DNA of 60,000 bases, taken from positions 26,811,244 through 26,871,243 of the forward strand of contig CM022670.1 in NCBI GenBank assembly GCA_012295275.1, in the 5' to 3' direction. Shown here piece after piece: positions 27,563 to 41,640 of the stretch (its first letter is position 1; each line of letters starts with the position of its first letter). The stretch comes from Chrysomallon squamiferum (lineage: Eukaryota > Mollusca > Gastropoda > Neomphalida > Peltospiridae). The position numbers and the translations under genes are program-made. The notes beneath the pieces were generated by a model. It was given only the letters and a program-made list of their open reading frames with translations. It was not told the origin of the DNA and made no database searches.

Positions 27563-30500
27563 TAAAAAATAAAAAGATGAATGTAACATTGACCAGGATT
27601 CAGTAAAAAGAAGATATTTGTTTATCCAAAATAAAAGTTGTTGTGATGAAATTAATGAAAAGGAAGCTGCTGGTTTAATATTAAAATGCTGTTGATGTAA
27701 AACAAAACCAAAGCATTTCTGTGAGAGTGGGGTTCAGTGAATTTATTAAATGAGATCTAACATCAAATTACTGTTCTGGTATTGTGTATTTCAGATCAGT
27801 TAATTGAAAATACCAAAGATAATACAAACCACATCTCAGAGAGATAACACTATTCTATTTTATGGACAATTTTGCTAATTACACACTCCAACTATTTATA
27901 ATGTGACAGTAACTTTTAAAATCAGTTACAAAATTAATTACATTAATTTTATTTTTTCTTGCTCCACATTTTTATACACACAGCAGACAACCAGAATTAC
28001 TTTTACAGTATTCAGCATCTTAAGAACATTTAGATATATGTGCCTTATTAAAAGTCAGTTCACTTGGATTGACTTTTTAAAAAGTTTATTCAGACATCAT
28101 GGTGTCATGTAAACAAGAATATTCATTGTCCTGTTAAGGTTTTTGATGAGCACCTCTTAGACAAAGTGAATATGTTTGAATTAGTTTTTAATGTTCGTTA
28201 ACAAATTAGGTTGTCCTGAAGATATACTATTCATTGCCCTGAGCTACTTTTAAGTGTGAATGTTGTTCTGTTTTTATTTTTTATTATTATTTTTTATTTA
28301 TACAATGACCCAGTTTGAACGTAGTAAAGCATGAGAAGTGAAGACAAGGAGGTTGCTTTTAAGTCTTTCACATTTGTATTTCAGTTCTGCAGTGACTAAT
28401 AGTATGGCAGCAGTTTTGTTTGTAGGATCAGATCCACTCACAGTATTTAAAAAATGGTTGCTAATTTAAACAGCTGATGCACAGTGTATTGATAATTAGT
28501 TATCTAATGAAGTGCTTTTAATAAAATCACTGTTGCTATTGACAACAGTGACAGAGGCTTGCATTAGTAATAAAATCTGTACAGACATTAGAAACTTTGT
28601 CAGAATAATTTTTAAAGTGTTTGAAAAGAAAAAAAAAACAAATTGATAATTTCAACACTGTTGCATGCTAAGTTTTTGTTATTTCAAAGAAAGATAAACT
28701 ATGATAGAATAAAAAATTATATATTTTTTGTTTGTTCTCTCTGTTTTCCATACAACTGAATCATATTAGTCACAAAACAGGATAGTTTGAAAGCACTAAA
28801 GACTTGCATAGATTTGTTTATCATAAAAATAAAATGCATAACACCACATAAATATCTTTTTTAAATTAAAACAGAAAAACTTAATTGCATTTAACTGAAA
28901 AACCCATGAACAACTTTGTATGACTTTTAAAATATTTTAATATTTAATAATTTCAACATCAGTGTACATTAAAAAAAAGAAAGAAAAAATATATAAATAA
29001 GATCATTTTCTGTGTATGCCATGCCAGTTCTTAGCATGAGATACAGAAGCCCTGGCAAGTTTTGTAAGGTAAAACACTAACAATATACTTCAATTATCAA
29101 CAATTTATATATATTTATAATTATGATTTTACTGAACTTTTTAATTTGTGGTGTCTAACAGATGCTGGTATTTTTCTTAAACACACATACACACATGCAC
29201 ATATAAACACAAACACGCACACAATTATACATTTTCCCCAAATTACTCTTAAAGTTTACAGTATATGGTACTAGAGGCATTCAGAAAAGTATAGTTGCTA
29301 TCAACATGTTGAATGTAGCTTACACATCAAATCAGTTTCATCATCATCATAATAATAATAGTAATAAAAACATTAAAATGCAAAAAGTTAACATAAATAA
29401 CTAAATATATTATTTTGGTTATAATTTAAAGTTTTTTTTTTTTTAATTTCTTAATTTAGGAGAGAAGAGTGGAGACTGGTGAAATGTTAATCAGTTGAAG
29501 TTTTTTTTTTAATGCTTTCAATTTTACATTTTAAATCAATTCATGATTTGATGTTTTTAAAGAATATTCTTACTTCTTTCTTAAACTGAGTAAACAGAAA
29601 ACTAATAATCAAGAACATGATAAATACAGACATGACATTTGTGAGATAGGAAGTTTACAATGCAGTTTTATAATGTCATCATCAGAAAACATCATTCTGT
29701 AATTTTAAAATGAAAAGCATATAAAAGTTAATGTTAAAAATGTTTAAATGTCAGGGTTAATAGTGAAAAGAGGATTCAGATAAATATATCCTCATCAATT
29801 TACAATCCCTTCATTTTGTACAAGTTCATAAATAGTCTTTTGGAAAATAATTTACTTGTTAATTATGACAAACAAAAAATGAATGAATATATCATTGGCA
29901 ATGTTGTTAGGGCAGTGGGATTTTTTTTTTTTTTTTTTTTTTTAAAGTAAAAAATATTATTAGCAAATTTGGAAGCATATAAAAAGTTAACTAGGCTGTC
30001 TGCACTAGTTCAGAATTTTTTTTTATCTCTTTGCTTTTGAGGTGGGCAATGGCATTTACCAGCACAAATGTGAACTGTGGTCAAAGTGTATTATGGTGAA
30101 ACACTGCAGTGAACTGATGAAAATGTAACACATTGGAGATTCTGCTATAATATAGTCAATATTATAGGTACTGAGGAAATCAAAAATTGTAGTGGTCACT
30201 ATAATTTGTATACATGCAGAATACTAACATCTCTGAAATATTATAAAATATTTAAAATACCATACATCAGAAACATTAAAATAAAAATATAAATATTTTT
30301 AAAATGTAAAACAAATTCTGTACACAGACATGGATTTAGAAAATGTTTTACACTGACCATAAAAATATTTATAAAGGATAAGAAATAACATTATGCTAAC
30401 TTAAATGAAAACAAATCATCCAATCTAAAACAAAATTTAATTTCATTATTTCCCTTCAGTTTGTACAAAAACAAAGAACAGAAAAAAGAAAATAACATAA

Positions 30501-32309
30501 AAAGTGAGCAATATATTTATCCAGTTAAGACCTGAAAGTTTTTAATGAAATGAAACAATTTACGTGTTTAATATATTAATTCTTTATATCTTAAAACATC
30601 TGCACAATTAATATGATTTGTTTGTATGCAACATACATTAATGTACAAACTACACAGTGCTGTCGAAAAATAATATGAAAAAAAATATACAAAAAATACA
30701 CTACATAGTGCTTTTGAAAATACACATTTTGAAAATAATATGCAAATCATACTAAGAATATTTCATTTCCATAAATGTCTAACACAAAAATATAATCAGA
30801 TTCATGTTTACAGAGACAACTGGTTTATTTATCTTACATGATACATAATGCAGTACACAATACTTTTAATGTTATTATAACATTTATAGAATGTAATGTA
30901 GATGGTCATGTAAATATGAAAAAAGTTTATGAAACAAAAAGAGGATTTTCTTCTCATTTTTTTGTAAAACACTTTTAAACAAAATAAGAATTTATGGAAT
31001 TAAATAAGTAAATAGTTCAAAATGAAAATAAAATATAGTAAAAAACAATGTCACAACACACAATACAAATAAAAAAATAATTTTTCTTAAAGTGGAATTC
31101 TGTAATGCAAGCGTTCATTACATCTAAAAACAAGCATATATTTCTTTTTATCATATTAGCGTTATCTTATCATTTTATTTATTCTTCTGTGCATCTTATT
31201 GCATTGTTGTATATAAAACTGTATAAAAGTACAAATATCAGTGGATTTTTTATCTTTCAAAATGTTCACTTTCTATTTTAAAGAAACTAATATTCTATTT
31301 TTTAAACTTTTTAAATACTACAAAGAGGTGATCCTCGAAACAAAGAACTTCATTATGTTTATGAGTTCCTGTTAAAAAAATAATTAGGACCAGTGCAATA
31401 CATTAATGTAATAATCAGTGCAAATAAACAAAAGCTAGAAATTTAAATAAATAAATAATGAACTCAGCTGTTAATAATGCCAATTCTAAGATATTGAATT
31501 TCCTTATTAATATTATTCTAAGTTGAGAAAATTGATCAGTTTTATATGATAAATATCATTTATTTAAATTTTCATATAAAATAGAAAATAAATTGGTTTC
31601 TTTAGTATTTTCAGTTTTACTCCAATTCAGTAGCATTATATAACTGTTTTTGTTCTCTACACGTTTTTCATTTCCTTAAAACAGCAATGAAAAACCTTAA
31701 AAATAAATATTGAGATAAGTGTCAAAACATAATATTAAAGTTGTAAATAAAGCTTTAAAATTAAAAAAACAATTTAAAAATATATATATTTGGTCATGTC
31801 TTGTACACTATTATATTTTAAACATTTGTAATGAAAGCAGTGATACCAGTTTCTGAGAAAAAAAACAAAAAAAACAAAACCCACTATTGATCAACAAAGA
31901 GAGAATGTTTACATCACAGAAATCATTCAAGTCATCAAACTGTGCTGCATTTCTTGAACACAACACTTTACATTCAAGGCAACACATTCTAAATTTGTTA
32001 ACAGTCAGTGAACACTAACAGCACACATGGCTATGAAAACCTGAAACAAACGATAATAATAAAAATATTACATAAATTCATAAAGCATAAATATAATTTT
32101 TTAATTATAAGCATAAATATTACCAAAAAAAAAAAAAAAAAAAAAAGTTATAGAATTACTTAAACTAAATATACAAATTTATTACAGAATTACAAGTTAA
32201 TATTGTTTTTACTTTTATGTACAATGGTTACAGATACAGAAATAATATTATTATATGCAATTTCCACTGATATTTTAAAGCAGATAAATAAGAAAATGCT
32301 TTGTAAAAT
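27563..32309. other. Convergent intergenic/3' UTR region
   Basis: About 4.7 kb between the 3' ends of the transporter (+) and SPTLC1 (-). It is AT-rich, nearly devoid of CpG and without the long microsatellites of the left block. I saw no exon or RNA gene. The CpG depletion continues from the gene bodies, which suggests long or alternative 3' UTRs from one or both genes. Confidence 0.5.
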
Positions 32310-32315
32310 TTTATT
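32310..32315 (-). terminator. Possible polyadenylation signal of SPTLC1
   Basis: TTTATT on the plus strand gives AATAAA on the minus strand, about 190 nt after the SPTLC1 stop codon. Further AATAAA motifs occur beyond it. Confidence 0.45.
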
Positions 32316-32500
32316 TCTCAAACTAATGCAGTTAATAATTTCAAAGATTAATTTTTAGAAATAAAGTTTTGCCAAAAAAAGAAAAAGTAAAAAAAAAAAA
32401 AGAAAGGAAGAAAAGGAGGATTAAAACACAAAGTATCAAAACTGTACAAAAATACAAAGTATAAAAAAATAAAATATAATGGTAGAAAAAAACCTGTGAC

Positions 32501-35500
32501 TTACATTGCCAGAATTTTCTTAAAATTAGCACTGAGGATGCCGACAACCTTGTTGATGTCCTCCTCTGTCAACATGCTATTTACAGAAATCCTAATGCTA
32601 AAATAAAATTGTTACTTTCATTTTATATTTCAATCATTTTACATTCAACAATTTTTCAAAGCAAGAGCATTAGCTATATTAAAGCATTTCTACACAAATA
32701 AACAGTAAAACCAAATTAAAGTTTACAATATTTTTATAGTATTAACCAGTATCGTCATGATGAAACAATAAAAGACTATAAAAAAATAATTTCAAATATT
32801 AAATATAAATTTGTTATTTTGTGACAAAATGGCTAGGAAATGTATGGTATACATAACAACAGATTCATGTTAATGTGAAACTGTAAATTAGTATTATTAT
32901 TACTATTATATAGACATAACAACTCAAAAGGTAAATTATATGTTAGGATTAGCAAAACATCAATTACAAACACCTGAATCTATCTTTAACGTAAATGTAC
33001 AATTTTACCTAGGCTGTGGAAGCATGTGTTCTTCATTGTCAAGATATCTAGCCAGTGTTACTGCCACACCTTCATTCATTGTCTGCAATTAAATTAAAAT
33101 AGAAACAATATTAAGTCAATATTAATACTCTGGAAGGTACCACAGAGACAGAACTAATTTCAAATTCTGATTTTATTATAAAAAGTAAAAAATAAAAATA
33201 AAATAAAAATTTATCAAGAGTATAGCACAGTCGAAGAGGAGACAATCCTGTAGAATTTTTTTTTACCTATATAAGTTACAATTTCAGTTATTATTTTTTT
33301 TTTATATACTTTGCATATAAAAGTTTATACTAATATGTGACTAGAAATGGCATTCACTTTTCAATGAAATGCTTTTTAATTTGTTTTAAGATTCTGACTG
33401 ATTTTTAGCATAGCTCGTATTTAGTTATTTTTTTAATAATTATGTCTTGCCTCATCAACCACCATCTGTAGAGTTCTCATGTCAATGTCTCTGGTATCAG
33501 TTGGTTCTGTAAGTCGCAGATGTTTGATTGGCGATTCTGGCACACCCACTACCTGTACATTCTCAATCCTGTATTAAAGAAGCAAATTTCTTTTTTCAAA
33601 ATTTGATCTCATAAGGAGATGAAAGGCAGAAATTTTTAGCAGAGGTAAAGCAGATGTGGTATTTTTTTATATGCATTTTATTAACATTATTTTTATTTAT
33701 TTACTTCTCTTTCTTTTATATTTTTTTTTACCAAGCTAACCTATCAGTAACTTTTGATATTCAGATAGGAAAAACAGTAGCAAGATGTGTTTTTTTAAAA
33801 ACTATATAAAATGTTAAAACAAAATGAATGATTTTTAAAATGCGAAATGCCAGACTTTATCTGTTTTTTAAACATGCAGTAGAACATAATTTGTATTTAT
33901 ATTTGTTTTATCTATATTACAAAAGAAATGCAATGATGAATCCATATAAACAAGCAAATGCAAGAAAAATAAAGTTGAACAAATACTCACTTTGAAAGAC
34001 CTTCATGCATCAGTTCGCAGTTTTCTCTCAGTTTGGCCAATACACCTTAAAATGTAACAATTCATGAATAAATAAAGCAAAATGATGTTAGCATTTATAA
34101 ATCTGACAAAAATAAATAAATAAATAATATAAACTGCTTAATCCATCAACAGCTAAATTTAAAATACGTATTTATTAATTGGCAAAAAAAAAAAAAAAAA
34201 AAAAGAAAATCACTATATTATTTATTAGTCAAAACTATATCTTTAAACTCAGCAATTAATTACCAATCTGGACCATAAAGTAATATCTGCATCTAGGAAC
34301 TAATTTTATGTGCGGTATTTTCTTTAGTAGATTAAACATACGGACATACTTGGATTGTTTTCAATAATGTCCAGAGCCTGGGCTGCTGCTGAAGCCAACA
34401 TCGGAGGAAGAGAAGCAGAGAAACAATATCCCAGTCCCGACAGTCTCTGCAATAAAATAACATCATCACATGTTAAAAAACTATTTATTTATTCTCTACA
34501 GCTCTAGTAAATATTTCCAAACAAGGAAACATACATACATATATCTGTTCAAGTGTGCACATACAGACACCACACACAAAGACAAAGGAACACAAATATT
34601 AAAAAATATCCCTTAACATTATTGAAAACCCAGTTCAAAAGAACACAAACTTTACAAAAGATATGTGAAATATTTTTTTTTTATCAAAAATAATTAATAT
34701 TATGCATGAAACACCAACCAGCTGCTAATAAAAATGTGAAATTTGTAACAGTCTCTAAATGTGAATTGAAAAAACTTACTTGATGGTCAATGACATATTT
34801 CTTTCCACAGCCAAATCCACCACATGATGCTATAGAATTTTCAAGATTTGCTGTCACCAAATCAATTTCATCAATCTGAAATTTAATTTACATAGCATAA
34901 ATATTAAAAAGGAAATATGAACAATTTCATTAATGGAGAATAGATTCTATGGCAAAATAATATCCTCTTTTGAGTAACTTTCGTCACTGCAGAGTTCATG
35001 GTTTTTACTTTCCTATGCTTATAGTGACTACTTTAATGGTTGAAACTAAACAAAAAAGGTAACTGAATGTTTGGTGTATTGTAACTTGTTTTTATCGGTC
35101 TATTGCAATACCTGAGAACTGCCTTTTACTTCTAACACAGAAACTTTAATTTCTTATTCCATTTAACGTGGATTTAAAAAAAAAAAAACACAAAAATCTT
35201 TAAAAATACAAATACTACAAATGGTTTTTCCAATAGTAACTTTTCTCACTGTTGAAATGTGTAGGTGTGGCAGTCCAAATGAATGGTCTTAAAAAGTTCT
35301 GTATAGCTTAACACTATTGCCATAACGGTTTGGTGCAATCTTTTCATAGTTTAGAATAAAGTATTACGATAAAATAATACTGTCACAAAATATCAGAATG
35401 CTGCCATTTCCCACTTCATTTTGTGCAGAGTGATAATGGTATTTTTTCCTGTACACAATGATATCATGACTATATAAAAATGGTAGTGTCTACATATTTT

Positions 35501-38500
35501 TTAACAAAGATAGGACAGCAAGAAAAAAAAGAAAACAGAACTTCAAGGAATTCAAAATGTATTAGACAATTTCTTTTTATCACCAAACATATACTTTAAT
35601 AAACTCATGTACAATATTTTACCTGGTAATCTACTGTTCAGTTGCTTATATTTTATAGAACTAAAAAAAAGAAAACTTACAGAAATTCCATAGTGCTCTG
35701 TCACACCTCTGCCTGTCTTGCCTAGCACAGCAAATGATAAACTTTCTTCTATGAAAATCCTCACTTTGTATTTCCATTTGAGCTCCACCTAAACATAAAA
35801 GTAATAAATTAAAATAATTTTCCTAGAGAAATATTTGCTCCTTAGTTCATGAATCTCTATTTCATTTAATATAAAACAGTATTAAATTTTTACACTGACT
35901 TTCTTATTTATCTATCAAGGTTTTTTTAATTTTTTTTAATTTAAAAATTATTAATAAACAATGATAAATGGTTCACCAAAACTGTTAAAAAAAATCTCTT
36001 GCTAGACTCCTTTAACAGCTGTGATGATCAAGTAATAACAACTTACTAATCGAGGAAGAGGAACAATATCTCCATAGTTCATCGATAGACCTTCTACAAC
36101 AATAAACTTTCTTGTTACTTTAGCTTTCTTAGGATTCTGAAAAAATATTAAAAAATTAAAATCATTATAGCACAAATAAAATAAGTACTGTACTCACAAG
36201 AGAGGTCAAGTTAAACGAAATAATTAAAAAACAATATTAATAATAATCCAGAAAGAAAAAAAATTCAAGTTTAAAATGCATCTTTAAATGCCAGACAATT
36301 TAGTTAACTAACATATGGCAGTGCAATCTTTGTTTTACTTATCTGATTCACTGTATATTAATAACAATAGATTGACAGTCCACTATTAAATGTTACATGT
36401 AATGGTCTTGATTTCTATAATGCTTCATAAATGTCCATTTTGCATCAATCCAATTACTACACAAATAAATGCCGATCAAACTGCAGGTCATTTAATACGT
36501 ATTTGAAGGTGACTTCCAATTTATATTTTGTATAAGTGGCAGATAAATTAATGCTTAACCTTTTTATCCTTTTCTGCTTGTATTTTCAACACTCTCTCCA
36601 AATCATCCATGTCATTATGCTTGAAATAGATAACTGTGCTGCGGCTAGCGACAACACCTTTCTGTACAGAAAAACATGCACCTTCATCACTGAAACAAAA
36701 CATTTAAACACTGTAAAAACTAAGGTTTAATAACCACCAACATTCTTCTGTAATATTTATCAGTGAAATTAAAAATAAGAAAATGCCTGTTATAACATTT
36801 TATGAATTAGTGAACTCTGGACTGCAATGCTGTTACTTTAACAATCAAAAATATGAAAGACTTCCTTAAAATTTTACAAATTAATACCTGGTGGAATGGG
36901 GTGCTCTTAGTTTTGTTATTACCAACATTAATAGTATTAATTATTAAAGTAAATTAGGTAGAAGTTTAATTGACAAGATTTTCACACTCACATTGATGTA
37001 ACAAATTTTTTAAAAAGTGTTGACTAGGGAGGTTTTGTGATCAGTTAACTTAAAATAATAAAATTTTGTTTAAAATAGCAATTTTTACCAGAATACAATA
37101 TCTCCTCTTTTTGCATAAGCTGGAATAGCACTAGCTATGGTGGAGAAACCATACGAATACAGAATGGATTCCTCAGTGTGCATAAATTTAGCAAGCTGGT
37201 TTTCCAGATCTAAATGAACATCTGAAAAACATTTATTAAGAGAATTAATTTATAAATGTATAATAATTAAAAAAAATAAATAAATAAAATAAAAGCTGAT
37301 TAAAAATTATTATGAAAAAAATAAGCTAAACAGCTTCTAAATACAAGATTTCAACAGAAATAGAAGGTAAAGATATTTCAGCAAAACAAAACAAAAAATC
37401 ATTATTTAATTTTAATGGTATTTTTAATTATCCAATTACCAAATGTTCCATAGAAACCTCTTGGACCACAGGAACCTACACCATAGACTTTGAGAGTCTT
37501 CAGTGCTGCTTCCTAAGAAAAGACAAGAAATGAAAAATAATAAAAAGAAATACAGATAATAATTTATATCTAACATAACCATGACTGAAATAAATCACAA
37601 TTGAGTTTTCTGTTTATCTTTTGAGGATAAATTATTTGTTTGGCTATGATACCTTATAATGTTAATATGAATGCAAACAATTTTAATTCAACTATGTTAA
37701 TATAATCTAACACAGAGATGGCCACCTTTTGGAGAGAGGGGTCAGACAGCTACCCAGCGTTTTGGAGGAGGGCCAAGATATCAAATGTTTTATAGATACA
37801 CACACACACAGCAATATCTCCCCCTCTCTTAATTGTACTTGTAATACTGAGCAATAAAAAGGGATGGTAGGAAGCAAGGCTGCTTTGGTCTGGAGGCTTA
37901 AAGAAAAAACAACAAAGTTAACGTAATAATTGGTGTCCAAGTGTTAAGCTGGCAGGCTGGACAAAAATCCACTGTGGCTCATGTACCAAGGGTTGCTGAC
38001 CCCTGATCTAAAAGTTTCATCTTTGATGATTAAGTGAATTAGCAGAAATCATAGGATGATAATTCATTTTTGTAATACTTTGACATGTATGCAACTACAT
38101 GTTTGCCAATACAAATAATTTTTACCCTGACCAGTTTAAATTCCAGCTAACAAGTAGTTTTCACAATTAAACTGGAACTAAAGTGAAACTGAATCACATT
38201 ACATAAACAAGTTTCCAATATTTTCTTTATATTTAATACATTTGTTATGACTTTACGAATTGAGAGAACTTTTAACCAACCTCAATGGTTTTGTCTTCTG
38301 CCATTCCAAGGAAGTTGAATGTGGCCATATTCAAACATTTCTTTCCTCCAATGTTTAGAAACTTGCTTGGCCGACTGAAATGAAATTAGCAATTTAATGT
38401 TTATTTTACTTTTATTTCCTTAACTAAAACAAGTATTTAAAATATTCAAAAGCTGACAACTATCTTTTAATAAACTGAATGTTCGTATGCTTCTGCAACT

Positions 38501-41500
38501 GTCATAGTTTATAACTCAAAAAAAGTTTAAAAAATTTTAAATTTTAAAAACCAACTTAGGAATTGTTTCTCAAAAATAAAATAATTTTGTCCAAAATTAA
38601 ATATTCAATACTTTTGACACTTCACAAATTTTTCATAATGAAAATCCAAGCAGTTATATGTAGAATTAAATGTGAATGAATTTTCAGAATCAATGGTTCC
38701 AAAAAATATCATGTATTAAAATTTACCAGCAAGTGCAAATCAGCCACTGCAGTAATTTATAATGACAGGATATTAACAAATGCCTTATTACAAAAACAGT
38801 GCATGAAGAAACAAATTATAAAGCTCTAGAGGAGTGCTCTGTTTTACTTACTTACCCAGATATCATATTTTTCTCCATGGCCACAATGATTGGATGGTCA
38901 TCAGGAACATCTGGAACTAGGGGTTCAGGGTTCCATTCTGCAATAAGCTCTTCTTTTTCCTAGTTAAACATGAAATAACACAAAACTGTAAATAATATTC
39001 AATGCATAAAAAATAATTTCCCAATTATTTAGAAACATAAAAATAACTTAACATTTGTTTTTCTTCCAAAATATGAATTAAGTATACGGAAGTGAAACTG
39101 AATAATATAAAATATAAAAAATAAAATAAAATAAAAATTTGAAAGACTTTTATCAAAAAAATATTGTGAATGTTGAACAAATTATATTTCACTGACAACA
39201 GCAATATCTATTAATTTAAACTGGCCAATTTAAAATTCATGTTTATATACCTCTTCTGTGAGGACAGGTTTTGTTGGAGAATAACTTTTGGAGAAAATTA
39301 ATTTGACTATCCAAAGTATAAGAAATGCTTCGAGCATCAGATGGTAAAGTGGTGCCTGCAAAGAAAACAAAAATTACATTTTAGATTTTAAAAAACAAAT
39401 AAAAATATCAGTTATTTTCAGTCAGTTTATTATTATTATTTTCATACCCATCTTCAGTAAACTATATTAAAAAAAAACACAAAACAATCAAACATTTGAT
39501 AATACTGAGGATATTCATTTCATTAAAATTTCATAGCTGTATTATCTAAACTAATAATGCTATTATTCTTTTTTTCCAAGATAATTTGTGAAACATTAAC
39601 AATATAAAATACATTTAATCAGTGGTTTAAAATCTTTAAAAATTTATGAACTTTGTAACAGTAATTTTGTTGTTGTTTGTACTTAGGAAATATTGTAATT
39701 TTATATATATATATATATATATGTGTGAGATGATCAAATCAGCATACTGGATTTCACCCATAAATGATTATACAATAAAATAAAATAAAATAACAAAATA
39801 ATGCAACATAACATAACATAACATAACTTACAGTCAGTTAACTCATTACTTTTATCAGTACTGGTTTCATGAGGTTAATTTATCTGCTTAATGGGGAACA
39901 AAATATAAATTTGCTCATCCAAATGTTATAGCAGAACTAAGGATACACATATATATTATTATAATCTTCATATTTATATTATTCAGGTTAAGAAATTGAA
40001 AAATGGAGCCCCTACTGGTCCCTGCTACTTTTAGGCTAAATTCTATGCTGGAAAATACCTTTATCTATATAAAACTGTTTCTAGATTAAGAAAAATTGGC
40101 ACCTAGAAAGCGTTCAAGTTAACATTTTAAGCTACCAAAACATGTCGAAATTAGTTGTCATAAAATAAAATACAATTATAAAAACTATAGTTGTATACCA
40201 AGATCCAGACTTACATATATTTGTTTTTAATTTCTATGGTTTGAACTTATAACTTCAAAAATATCTAAATAAATAAATAAATAAATATTATAATAAATAA
40301 CAGTAATAATAAATATAAAAAAAAAAAAATTCTTAACATGAAGAAAAAAGCATGCAAGAAATATTTTTAATTCAAAATTCATGTGAACAATTGATTATGA
40401 GAATAATAGCACAATATCAAATAGCATGCATTAGTACACAGAAAAATAAATTACTTCATTCAAACACAATTTCATATATGTGTATGTGAAAACATTTCAT
40501 GAACTTAATCTTCCATACTTTCTGTGACAATGACACTGCAGTGCTTAATTAAATTACTTTCAATGAAAGTCAGCAGAATAGGCAAGGTGAGTCCATAGCA
40601 TGTGTGTACCTACAAATATATCTGTAACAATTGTTTTTATTCTGGTAGTTAGTTTCTATTGTAAAATGAATATAGTATTATACTATCTTTGAAATTAATC
40701 TCATTTTCAGTGCATGTGTTTTGAATTTCTATTAATTTTACAGGCCTTGTCTATACTATAGTAATTTGATGTCAGATACCTTCTTCCAGTTACTGAAAAA
40801 AATGAAACTTGTTTAACAGTCTGTTAACATTTCTGAAAGAAATTGTTTTCATTAGAAATTTAACTCTAGGTTTAAATGAAAAACACTTTTGATGATAAAT
40901 TTTGTTTCTATCATTTTTTGTTTTAACTTGTTTTCTGGTATGGTCATTTGTTACTGTAATCAGTCGTATGTCAGTAATCTTGAAAGTTATAGACCTAGTT
41001 AGTAACAGTGCAGGTTCTACTGAATATAAAGCGGTTATTGGTTGATCTGATAAGCAAACGTGACCTTAAACATTTTTATATTTGAATAACACAAAATAAG
41101 GGCAGTCTGAATGCTTGAATCAGTGAATGAGTGGATCTAGGTTTTGGAAATAATTATAACATGAACTTACGACTCATTTCAAAGAAAAGGTGAAAAGAAA
41201 GAAATATAAAACTAATGGAATCACAAATGTACATGTGACAGGAATGTGATGTGAAATAATTAAACAATATATGTTCTTTAAATCATATATTTATGTATGT
41301 AAACCATTAAGACAAATTGTAAGCCTACTTCCTGTGGCTGTATCAGCGTATCCATCGCAGTATACAAGACTTTAGACACGATCCATTCGTCACATATACA
41401 AATATTTCTGGAACAGACGTAACTGAACTGTTTATTAATTAATAATAAACGTGCTGAACCTACTAATAAGTCTTAATACCTGCAAAAAACCCTGAACAAG

Positions 41501-41536
41501 ATCATACATGTCCCATGTTGCTGGTACGTAAGCCAT
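32501..41536 (-). CDS. SPTLC1: Serine palmitoyltransferase long-chain base subunit 1
   Basis: Fifteen coding exons, from ATG at 41536: 41480-41536, 39251-39355, 38856-38959, 38281-38374, 37440-37512, 37089-37221, 36560-36689, 36047-36136, 35681-35788, 34780-34875, 34350-34446, 33991-34045, 33451-33568, 33009-33082, 32501-32597 (TAA 32501-32503). They join without frame error to 476 aa (human 473). SPTLC1 pairs with SPTLC2/3 in the ER to condense serine with palmitoyl-CoA, the first committed step of sphingolipid synthesis. Seen: an N-terminal membrane helix (about residues 22-40), then the aminotransferase-fold domain with [86 protein letters not shown] and CFSASLPP. The PLP-binding lysine of LCB2-type subunits is absent ([13 protein letters not shown] at this place), as expected for subunit 1. 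Human neuropathy residues Cys133 and Val144 correspond to Cys135 and Val146, both conserved. Intron 13 starts with GC instead of GT. Confidence 0.97.
37713..38005. mobile_element. hAT-like MITE in SPTLC1 intron 4
   Basis: The right end, read on the complementary strand, is CAGGGGTCAGCAACCCTTGG, a classic hAT (Charlie-like) terminus. The left end CAGAGATGGCCACCTTTTGG matches it at 12 of 20 positions. The flanks are ATCTAACA (37705-37712) and ATCTAAAA (38006-38013), an 8 bp target-site duplication with one mismatch. The 293 bp interior has a short CA repeat and no transposase. It lies between exons 4 and 5 without touching splice sites. Confidence 0.78.
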
Positions 41537-41640
41537 GGTGCCGTTTCAAACAATGCGTCAATGTTGAAGCGCACTGTATCGTAAGTACTTCCGGTTCAAA
41601 GTTTTAGTAATTTAGTTCGTGCGAAGTGGTAATAGTATCA
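41537..41640 (-). promoter_or_regulatory. SPTLC1 core promoter region
   Basis: Locally CpG-enriched sequence directly above the ATG. ACTTCCGG at 41587-41594 is a perfect ETS/GABPA core (CCGGAAGT on the minus strand), about 50 bp above the start codon. Such sites are typical of TATA-less housekeeping promoters. No TATA box is evident. Confidence 0.55.

Noticed and set aside
37707-37940. 77-codon minus-strand frame inside SPTLC1 intron 4
   Set aside because: It lies within the hAT-like MITE and shows no similarity to transposase.
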